This document shows, in pieces, positions 56,610 to 64,000 of a DNA stretch of 64,000 bases. A program made the position numbers and the translations under genes. Below the pieces are notes generated by a model. It did not search any database and was not told the DNA's origin. It was given only the letters and a program-made list of their open reading frames with translations. The stretch is from positions 1,574,608 through 1,638,607 of the forward strand of contig JAKSZT010053837.1 of NCBI GenBank assembly GCA_026826555.1, written 5' to 3'. This DNA comes from Tolypeutes matacus (lineage: Eukaryota > Chordata > Mammalia > Cingulata > Chlamyphoridae). Within the stretch, counting starts at the first letter, position 1. The number at the start of each line of letters is the position of its first letter.

Positions 56610-57300
56610 TGGGAGACTTGCATAGGCTCAGGGCAAAATCCAGGAAGTCGTCCTTGACTTTTCTCTCCTCTTTCTCCCCATATCTAATTGATTCTATGTC
56701 CTAATGTCTCTCAAATCCACCCACCACTTGCTAAGCCCATAACCACTAAGGTAGCTCAGGAAAACATCACTGAAGCATGTTCCAATTTCCTCCCTCCCTC
56801 CACCTGGCTCCCTTCCTATCTGTTTCTCATAGCACCAAACTCATCACAGCCCTTCCTCTGATTTTAACTGTTCATTAGGTCCCTTTCAGCCCCAGGATAA
56901 AGTCCAAAGTCCCTAATGTTGCCTTCCATGCCCATCATGAGCTGGCCTCTGTCACAGCTTCAGCTTTATCACTGAGCTGCCCACTCTTGCTCCCTATTTT
57001 CCAGCTACTTGGCACAACATGCTGTCCCCCACTTAAGTGCCATCCTCTCCCTTTCACTCCTGGACTCTGAAAATGCTTTTCGCTTTCCCTGAAAATGCTC
57101 TTAACCTCCCCATACCCAACCCCTTCAGTCCTAATTCACCTGGTTAAGTCTGGCTCTCGAAATCTCAGCTGTGATGTTTCCTTCTCAAGGTCACCCCAAC
57201 TCTTTCTAGGCTAAGTGGCCCTTCCTGGGTGTATTTGCCAAAATCAGAGCAGATAATACTCTATCATCGCTGTTGTTGTTAACGTATCTGCCTCTCCATC
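56610..57300 (+). repeat. L2 LINE fragment
   Basis: 'ccaggataaagtccaaagtcc', 'ccatgcccatcatgagctgg', 'cacctggttaagtctgg' and 'cttctcaaggtcacccc' follow the L2 order in sense orientation. The left edge is uncertain. Confidence 0.7.
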
Positions 57301-57305
57301 TGGAT

Positions 57306-57470
57306 CAGTGGTTCTCTATTCTGACTGCACATAGAATCACCTGGGGACCTTATTTTAAAAAATACTAATGCCAGTTCAATGAGTTCTTGAGGTGGGGTCT
57401 GGGTATCAGTGTTTTGTAAGTTCCCTGAATAATTTTAGCGGGCAGCCAAAAATGGGCCACTGAGCTAGAC
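57306..57470 (+). mobile_element. MER5A-like nonautonomous hAT transposon
   Basis: It starts CAGTGGTTCTCTATTCTGAC, contains 'atagaatcacctggggacc' and 'tcttgaggtggggtctggg', and ends near GGCCACTGAG. The order matches MER5A in sense orientation. The right terminus is eroded. Confidence 0.8.
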
Positions 57471-58384
57471 AGTCAACTCCGTGAACTCAGAGAATGGGTT
57501 TGACTGGCCTTTGCTCCCCAGTGCCTAGCAAAGAAAACAAGCTTCTGAATCGGTTACATGAACGAGTTTTTGATGCTGCTGTTTTGGTCTGTAGGGTAAA
57601 CCCTCTGGGAGACAGTGCAGAGAAGAGGAGAGCCTTGCCCTGGCCCCCCACCCTGGGTATGCCTGGGCGAAGCCAGTCTCTTCAGCTGGTTGTGGTACAA
57701 GTCTCACAGCTGGAGTTGAGGGTACAGCTCCTGGGGATGCCACACCCATAAACAACGGTAACATTAGAAAGACTCTGGGGTCAAACAGCAGCTTACTCCT
57801 CGTCATGACGGGCGTGTACATGCGGAAGGGCTCTTTAGAGTTCATTCCCTCTTCAAAGCAAGTACACAGATGGATAGACCGTGGCTCCGAAAGACAGTGG
57901 GTGGCCCCCACCTCAAATCCTCGAGAACAGGGCAGTGGTGACCGCCGAGAGCCGCCAGCCTCCCCGGGACAAGGGGCGGCCCTACCCCTCCTGCGCCCAG
58001 AGCAGAGCTCACCCCCTGCACCATCCTGCCCCCTAGTGTCGATGGAGGCGACGGGGCCGCCTGGGGAATCCGCAGGCAGGACTTCAGAGAGCAGAACAGT
58101 TTTGCCCTGGAATGACCGTTTTCATAAAAACGGGGTCCTGTTAGCTCCTTCTGAGAGAAAGGGGGGCACTGGGGGGGCTTACCAGAGACTCTGGGGCCGT
58201 GCTTAATGCGGGGAGGCAGAGGTCTTTGCCAGCAAAGCACCGGCTGCTCTCCCCGACAGGGCCCTACCAGGGTGCCCACGGTTGGGATACTCGGACTTCG
58301 GGCCCCCAGGTCCTTGCCCAGGGCGTGACAAGCCGGGCAAGGTGCGGCCGAGGGCTGGGCCCACTCTCGAACGTCTGTAAGGCA

Positions 58385-58460
58385 GGCTGGCTTTGGCAAC
58401 TGAGCAGCCCGAGTTCAAATCCTGGCCTAGGACACTTACCAGCTCAGAGACTTTAAGATG
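58385..58460 (+). repeat. MIR fragment
   Basis: 'gagttcaaatcctggcctag' and 'cacttaccagctcagagac' are the tRNA-proximal part of MIR in sense orientation. Confidence 0.6.
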
Positions 58461-58997
58461 CAAAGGGGTCACGAATCGCAACTCTTTACCACGCAACCAG
58501 TGTTGGTGAATTTCTGATGTTGTTTTTATAAGGAATCCACTTCGCAGCTAACGGAAAACCCCTTTTCCCAAAAGGGCAGTGAGAAATGGGGAAGAACCCA
58601 GTGACAGAGGGGCCTGCGAGTGAAACCAAGTGTAATGTCTGTCACTGTGGTTTGCGGCGTTCAGCACTCTGCTTGGCCCGGAGCCTTGGAAAGGGGTCAG
58701 GAGGCCTCTGCTGCAGTGTCGTCCGCGGAGCAGTGGCCGGTGGACCCTTCAACGCCTCGCCCAGGCTCAGCGGGCTCTGTGGCCAGGACCCCGGGCATCC
58801 CAGCTCTTTCCCGTGTGCCCGTCCCCATGCACAGCTCACTAGCAACGGCTCCCGGGAAAGGGGACCCGAGTGCTCGTCTAGGCCCCGTCGCTATCTAGCA
58901 GCACTTGGGGTTCCCATTCTGACAGCAGGGCAGTGAGCGGCGCCCCGGCTCCCGCCTTCCCGATGCCAGCAGAGCCAGCAGGCCACGGGGCAGGCAG

Positions 58998-59020
58998 CCG
59001 CCACCGCCGCCGCCGGCGGG
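58998..59020. repeat. (CCG)n-like tract
   Basis: Short imperfect CCG repeat ending GGCGGG. It contributes an Sp1-like box within the CpG-rich segment. Confidence 0.85.
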
Positions 59021-59060
59021 AAAGCAGATGTGCGCCTTTAAGACGAAGGTAGCAGGCAGC

Positions 59061-60600
59061 CACCCATCTCCCTGAAACAGACTTGCCTTGTTCTTCCATT
59101 TCTGGCAGAGTGATAAAAACGGTAAATGTCATTTCCTGTTTCAGTGGTTAACCACTAGATGCTGGATCAGAGATTTACCAGAAGTGCTGAAGTTAAGGAA
59201 AAAAAAAAAAACCTGCTGTTTTCAATAACCCTTTCTTGCACCCTGTGGGAACTATTTAACCTTTGGGGGAGGAGAAGAGCGAGGGAGTTGCTGGATTTGG
59301 CCTGAGCAATAAATTTAGGACTAGATTTGCCAGAGACTTTCTCGCGCTTCATCCAGGAAGTGAAGAGAGGCACAGTTTAACCGGCCTGTACCTTTCCCGG
59401 GTGAGCAAGTGAGTGGGTGTGTGTAGGGACAGCAGGAGGAGGGCAAAAGGAAAAATGCCCCACACCCTCCCTCGCCCCCTCTGGTCATCTGGTTTTATTG
59501 ACCATTTTCTTAGTGGCTCTGGCTATTCTGACTCCTCAGCTTCCTGCAGCTGTGAGTGTCCCAGTGACAAGGGAGGCTCGGGGAAGGTTCTGCAGAAGAG
59601 CAGCTGTGGTCTGAGGGCCAGAGGCCCTGGCTCGACCCTTCGCTGTGTCCTCTTGTTCTACTGCTCCGTGAATTTCTCCATTGAATTAATGAAGTGTTTG
59701 GGGAAGTGAAGCCGGTGAGGCCTGGCTCAGCCCCAGGGAGAGGCTGGAGGGGCTGCAGCCCACCCGCAGGTTCACATGAGCCGCACAAAGCCCCTCTGTT
59801 CCGCGAAGCGCTCTCTGCCCTTCGATGCCCTCCGCAGGCCCAAGAGCTCGCAAAGCTGCCCTGGGCTCCTCCCTGCTGCCCGCCCCCCAGGCCCCTGGGC
59901 ACCTTAGACTTAAGAACTATACTTTGTCGCAGCAGTTGTTTCCCACCCAACCCAAGGTGTTCTGTGCGTGCACCAAATTCTTCTAGGTCCTCTCGGTATC
60001 TAGTCCCCTTTGCCCAGGACTGAAGGGACTCATTGTTGCTGCAACTGGGGAAGTCCCGAAAAAATGGGGATGAGTTGGTCACCCTACAGAGACACCTACT
60101 GTGCACAAGCACATATATACATGTTCTACATTAAAACAAAAGGCTGAACATTTAGAACAGATCCAGCCAGGTGACATTAAAGAGGGCATCTGCAGGTGTA
60201 GGAGTTCCTTGGGGAGAATGGAGCTAGTCCCTGATCTCCCAGTACCCCTAGCACATGCCTAGAAGGAGTCTGCTCCTAATCCAGCAGTTGTCAGAGCCGG
60301 AAATCAAAGTCAGAATTGGAAAGGAAAAGATGGTGAGGAAAACTATTCCCCATGAAGTTTCTTGTAGGCCCCTGAAACACAAACTTCTTGTTTCCTTCTT
60401 TACAATCTTGGGTAATTGCTCCATCAGCACCCAGGTGCCCAAGAGAGAAAACTACGTGCTAAATACCTCCTCCCTCTTCGTTTTTTCGAGCAGGGCCTGA
60501 TTAGTCCTGTTCTCTCTCCTTTCCACTGTCACTGCTACTGCCTGAGTTCGGACTCTCAGCCTTCCTCGCTAAGTGCCTCCACTCTCAAAATCCCTGCCTC
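59061..60600. other. Unassigned, GC-moderate sequence
   Basis: Overlapping frames of 60-200 codons on both strands (longest minus 59,510-60,112) have no recognisable motif. No transposon assigned. It could be flank or intron of a gene whose promoter is the CpG-rich segment, but nothing shows this. Confidence 0.4.
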
Positions 60601-60803
60601 TGGGAGTGCGTGTGGCTCAAGTAGTTGAGCACCCGCCTCCCACATGGGAGGTCCCAGGTTTGGTTTCTGGTACCTCTTAAAGAAGACAAACAATGAGTAG
60701 ACATTGAACAAAAACAACCAGCAGACAATGAGCACAAAGAACAGCAAAAACAATGAGTAAACAGATAGATGAGGGCGCCATCTCAGGGGTGGTGGTGGGG
60801 GGG
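60601..60803 (+). mobile_element. DAS-type SINE, single tRNA-like unit with extended tail
   Basis: Perfect 12-bp repeats AATCCCTGCCTC at 60,589-60,600 and 60,804-60,815 flank the insert. The head 'tgggagtgcgtgtggctc' has an A box, and GGTTTGGTTTC stands at the B box (two changes from GGTTCGGTTCC). The tail, with 'aacaatgagtagac'-like repeats, resembles the last part of the dimeric SINE at 35,840 but ends G-rich rather than in poly(A). Confidence 0.92.
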
Positions 60804-60815
60804 AATCCCTGCCTC

Positions 60816-61330
60816 CATTCTCTAGGACCTCTGATTTCATCTGCTCCCTGACCTTTTTAAAATAAATTCGAGAAGGACTGACTAGATCAGAGGATGCCAT
60901 AGATTGCATTTATCTAGATTTCTCATGGATGCCTTTTTGCATAAGATCCTCTGAGATGTCTCTGGACTGAGAAAATCTTGCCAACGTCAGCAGGCAAAGC
61001 TGAGCATTTCCTCCCCTGCATTATGAGCATGTTGCCTTCAGCCCTCCTCACCCTGCCACCACGCCGTCCTCCCCACTATCTGTGAACCCCTGTGTCTTAT
61101 TTCTCTTGTTCCCCCAGGGTCGGTCCTTGACAGGTAGTAGCCATAAAATAAGTGTAGAAAATGAGGAGTATGGAGATAAGAAGGGAAAATATTAGCCAAT
61201 TGCTATTGTACGTAGATAGCCATCTGATCACGTAAAATTGAAAGGCTACTGATTGCTGGTTAGGTATCCCTGGAGGGAAGTCTCTGGTAGAGAACCAGAG
61301 TCTCTGCCCTGGGCCCTAACGCTTTCATAG
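60816..61330. other. Unassigned sequence
   Basis: No repeat or gene recognised. Confidence 0.4.
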
Positions 61331-61580
61331 GCATCTTGGATAGAGATGTAAAAGGGACACAAAACAGATTTGCAGATAAACCAAAACTGGGAGGTGTTGT
61401 AAATGTACAGGATGCTAGAGTCGAGCTTCCAAAATTAGCTTGGACTACTAGGTCAATGGATAAAGCTAAGAAGATACAAGTCTGTGCTAATAAATGCAGA
61501 ATGCTGTGCTTGTGGTGGCACTATGCACTCGCACTATCAAGGAACTCTGACTTAGCAGGAATTCATGTGGAAAGGCCCTA
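61331..61580 (+). pseudogene. CR1/L3-like LINE reverse-transcriptase remnant
   Basis: A single frame starting at 61,336 reads ...NRFADKPKLGGVVN..., close to the FADDTKLGGV block around the catalytic aspartates of CR1-clade LINE reverse transcriptases, followed by 'DKAKKIQVCANKCRMLCL', which parallels the NxxKCKVLHL block. One FADD aspartate is replaced (FADK). 'gaatattgtgtgaagttctgg' near 62,285 fits the later VQFW block. Ancient, dead and fragmentary; another LINE or retrovirus-like source is possible. Confidence 0.45.
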
Positions 61581-62339
61581 ATTCTCAACCTCTGAGCTAG
61601 AAGAGAACATGGAAATTACCCAATATAGAGGCCCTTGCACTCTTTTAAAAGACAATAAAGCACTTTAATCAATTGGAATCTCACACAGAGGCTCAACAGG
61701 TAAAACAAAATTTTAAAAGGTACTGTCCTGGGTAGGAATAAGGGAAACGTGTCTGATAACTCAGCCCCCACCTTTCGCTGCTCATTCCCACCTTACGGAG
61801 ACCCCTAACGTCTGGGGCTCTTGTGAGCGCTGTTTGAAAACAACACAGCTGAATGAACCCCTTTGCTCTACACAAGGCTACACAGCTAGTTGGTGTCAGA
61901 ACTCCCTGGAACCATCCACTCTCTTAGCGGGCTTTATTTTCTCATTGGTTCTGTCACTCTCTGGCATTGTTGTAAGTGTCTGACTCTCCTATGTTGCCTG
62001 GCTCCCTCACTGGACTTCCTTCTTCTCTTTTGTTCAATGGTGCATGCCCAGTGCATGGTACATTATGGGCGCTCAATAAACACTTGTTGAGAAAATTAAT
62101 GAAAGAACTGGAAAAGAACCCAGGTCTCCTGACTCCTAACCCAATGTGCTCTTCCAACAGTGTGACTGTCCCAAACAACAACAAAAGCCAAGATCACGTT
62201 AGGCTGCTTTAGAAGAAGCTTATTGTCCTAAATAAAGGATGAAATAGCTCCACTGTCCTCTTCGTTGTTCAAGCCATGTATAGAATATTGTGTGAAGTTC
62301 TGGAAGCTACATTAAAGAAAAAGAAAGGAGAGCAAAGGC
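61581..62339 (+). repeat. Mixed old repeats (L2 3' end about 61,960-62,105; old LINE remnants)
   Basis: 'ggcgctcaataaacacttgttg' is an L2-type terminus. It seems inserted between 'ctacacagctagttggtgtc' (61,880) and 'aacccaggtctcctgactcc' (62,117), two parts of another mammal-wide repeat. Boundaries approximate. Confidence 0.5.
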
Positions 62340-62520
62340 AGCAAGGGGATATGAATAATATTTTTGAGGGCTTACTTGATGTTACTTCATAGCAATTTTG
62401 CTATGAAGTTATTATTATACTCATTTTCCATCTGGGGAAACTGAGACTCAGAGAGTTTAAGTAATTTCCCCAGAGTCACACAGGTAAAGGCCCAGGATTC
62501 AGACCTAGTTCTCCCCAGCA
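62340..62520 (-). repeat. MIR SINE, antisense
   Basis: 'tattattatactcattttcc', 'ggggaaactgagactcagag' and 'agagtcacacaggtaaagg' are the antisense MIR core. A local inverted repeat 'cttcatagcaattttgctatgaag' spans about 62,383-62,406. Confidence 0.8.
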
Positions 62521-62931
62521 AAGGTGGTGTAGACTATAATCAGTCTTTCAATCCCACTGAAGCCTTTTGGTAGAGTCCCTGAAAGGGCAAGAGGAGGGTG
62601 GAGAGTCTAGAAATCATGACAAATGAGATGTTTGGCCTGGAGAAGCCCAGGTATGTGCGAAGGGCTGGGTGGGGAGTGATGAGCCCATGACAGCGGTCAT
62701 GAAAGAGGCGGAAGGGGTTTTAAGAGAGGGAAGTGCTGAGGTATCACTTGTCAGGTGAGGTATAGAGAAGATTCCTGGATGGGCAGAAGAGTGATCCAAT
62801 CAGCTCTAGAACGCACTGCATTTTGGGGGTGCTGCTTTGGGAGGTGGCGATGATGTCCTGTGCCCTTTATGTCCCTCTATCCCATATCTTGCATGCAGTA
62901 GCGTTCTAAAAACATTCATTGATTTATTTTC

Positions 62932-63323
62932 TGTTATGGGTTGAATGTGAACTTACTTGGAAATAGGGTCATGACAGATAGAATTGGGCAAGCTAAAGCG
63001 AGGCCATACTTGAGTAAGAGAGGTCCTAAATCCAACATGGTGTCCTTACAAGAGGGCATCTGGACACAGACAAACAGACAGAGGGGGACAGAATGCCACG
63101 TGGCCACTGAGGCAGAGAATGCCACAGATGGCCAGCAAGCCACCACCAAAAGCCAGGAGGAGGCATGGGACAGGCTCCTCCCTACAGACTCCAGAGGCAG
63201 CACAGCGCTGCCAGCACCTGGAGTTCAGACTCCCAGCCTCCGGGACTGTGGGACAAGCAGTGCGTGTAGTATGAGCCACCCAGTTTTTGCTGTTTTGTCA
63301 CAGCGACACTAGGAGACTAAGGC
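62932..63323 (+). mobile_element. MLT1-type MaLR LTR
   Basis: It starts TGTTATGGGTTGAATGTGAA and continues 'cttggaaatagggtcatgac', 'ccaacatggtgtccttacaag', 'gagttcagactcccagcctcc', 'gggactgtgggacaagc' and 'gagccacccagtttttgc'. A deletion near the start removes the usual segment between GAATTGTG and CTTATTTGG. Solo LTR. Confidence 0.88.
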
Positions 63324-63789
63324 GTTTTTCTTTGACAATAGGTGCTGAGAGGCAGCAGTGCGGTGGAAGCTGCCCACACTGGTATTTGGGATCAATTTCA
63401 GAACTGCTTGGGCTCTATGGAAAGCAGCAGCTTCTCCTGCAGGAATCAGGCACAGGACACAGTCCGTGGGCACAGGGCGGTGGGAACCGCGGAGCCAGGC
63501 CAGGTCCGAGTCGGGGTCCAGGCGTGCAGGGATGGGGGCATCTGGCCGCAGGAGCTCTGTGCACTGCGGGGCAGTGCTCATTCCAGGCTCTAATCCAGGC
63601 TACGCCAATTAACCTTCCCAGTCTCCCGTCTTCTGATCTAGCACAAAGGCAGAGCTCACAATAGGGAACTCAGGGTAAAATGGCCTTTCTGCTCCTGAGG
63701 TCCACTCTGCCACAGGTGCTTCCCAGAGGGTGGCCCCACTCAAGCCCCCCTAGAAATTCCGCCACAAGTCCAAACTTTTAGAGACATGG
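63324..63789. other. Unassigned sequence
   Basis: Overlapping frames of 83-125 codons on both strands without motifs. No repeat recognised. Confidence 0.4.
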
Positions 63790-64000
63790 AGGTAACTGCA
63801 GCAATACCCCCCAGCTCAACTTTCTGGTTGATCAAAATATGGAAGCAATCCAAATGTCCATCAGCAGAGGAATGGATAAACAAAATGTGGTCTAGACACA
63901 TTCCTTAAAGAGGAATGCAGTTCTAGTTGTATATTTGTTACTACAATTAAAAAAAGTTTAAAATTTTAAAAAGAAAAGAAATGCAGTTCTGACATATGCC
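63790..64000 (+). mobile_element. L1 ORF2 3' fragment, interrupted by a 55-bp insertion, runs off the window
   Basis: 'ccaaatgtccatcagcagagg', 'aatggataaacaaaatgtgg' and '...gcagttctgacatatgcc' are the L1 ORF2 C-terminal end phrases. The fragment continues past the right edge. Confidence 0.8.
63925..63979 (+). mobile_element. 55-bp micro-insertion, probable extreme 3' end of an L1
   Basis: The insert 'agttgtatatttgttactac...' passes into A-rich sequence and is flanked by AATGCAGTTCT at 63,914-63,924 and 63,980-63,990. The host L1 text is continuous without it. This is what a severely 5'-truncated L1 would leave. Confidence 0.65.

Larger units (their letters stand above)
57480..59060. promoter_or_regulatory. 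GC- and CpG-rich segment, possible promoter/CpG island
   Basis: CpG dinucleotides become frequent from about 57,880, with GGGCGG-type boxes near 57,970 and 59,015 and a CCG-triplet run at 58,998-59,016. Apart from a MIR fragment it contains none of the transposon families that fill the rest of the window. Open frames here reach 185 codons, but high GC lengthens chance frames, and none shows a domain. No TATA box, splice pattern or known first exon is recognised, so the call rests on composition only. Confidence 0.4.

Noticed and set aside
57842..58399. 185-codon minus-strand frame in the CpG-rich block
   Set aside because: High GC lowers stop frequency on all frames; several overlapping frames of similar size exist on both strands, none with a domain.
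59080..59130. Micro-exon between 'tttctggcag' and 'ggtaaatg' near 59,095-59,130
   Set aside because: Splice-like dinucleotides alone are expected by chance; no reading frame or conserved peptide supports it.

Overview
The window looks like ordinary intergenic (or deep intronic) nuclear DNA of a placental mammal, most likely a xenarthran and probably an armadillo. The main clue is a tRNA-derived SINE that matches my recollection of the armadillo DAS SINE: head beginning GGGAAGCGG, an A box, a B box of the form GGTTCGGTTCC, and an (AAAT)n/poly(A) tail. It is accompanied by mammal-wide repeats (MIR, L2, MLT1/MaLR LTRs, MER5-like hAT elements) and by L1 and LTR families I do not recognise from primates or rodents. 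A sloth or anteater cannot be excluded. No host protein-coding gene, functional tRNA or rRNA gene, CRISPR array, operon or bacterial signal is visible. The longer open frames away from L1 are short, unconserved-looking chance frames.

Layout. 0-7.4 kb: unique sequence with MIR, L2, one short tRNA-SINE and a lineage-type MaLR-like LTR (2566-3222). 7.4-8.6 kb: a three-level nest, with a MIR split by an antisense MaLR-like LTR that is split by a solo ERV LTR (TG...CA, 4-bp duplication). 8.7-18.5 kb: MIRs, two full DAS SINEs (one inside an MLT1 LTR), a MER5-type element, another hAT MITE and a tiny poly(A) retro-insertion. 18.6-23.2 kb: 3' ends of old L1s. 23-26.9 kb: largely unrecognised sequence. 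26.9-34.1 kb: an old, nearly full-length antisense L1 carrying a hAT MITE, a dimeric SINE and two LTRs. 34.1-36.7 kb: a second lineage LTR with a perfect 5-bp duplication, then the 5' part of a plus-strand L1 whose leader holds degenerate ~78-bp repeats and a dimeric SINE. 38.6-40.3 kb: old L1 3' sequence and two tandem short SINEs.

44,425-51,697 is the most informative element: a plus-strand L1 bounded by a perfect 15-bp target-site duplication, with a ~2.9-kb leader containing two successive promoter-like modules, the start of ORF1, a 400-N assembly gap, a broken ORF2 (endonuclease and FADD reverse-transcriptase motifs still readable) and an unusually early poly(A) site. 53.0-57.5 kb: L2 fragments, a full DAS SINE, a 205-bp truncated copy of an L1 of the same type, an LTR-like segment and a MER5-type element. 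57.5-60 kb is GC- and CpG-rich and is the only place that looks like a possible promoter of a host gene lying mainly outside recognisable sequence. 60.6-64 kb: a further SINE, remnants of a CR1/L3-like LINE, MIR, an MLT1 LTR and an L1 fragment carrying a 55-bp micro-insertion.

The parts work together as parasites and hosts of one another. L1 enzymes plausibly made all the poly(A)-tailed insertions (SINEs, truncated L1, micro-insertions), whose duplications mostly begin with an A run on the inserted strand as L1 endonuclease sites do. LTR and hAT insertions give a relative time order. Nothing strictly new as a cellular system was found. The observations most worth checking are the double L1 leader, the copy-specific L1 poly(A) choice, the leader tandem repeats and the poly(A) micro-insertions.
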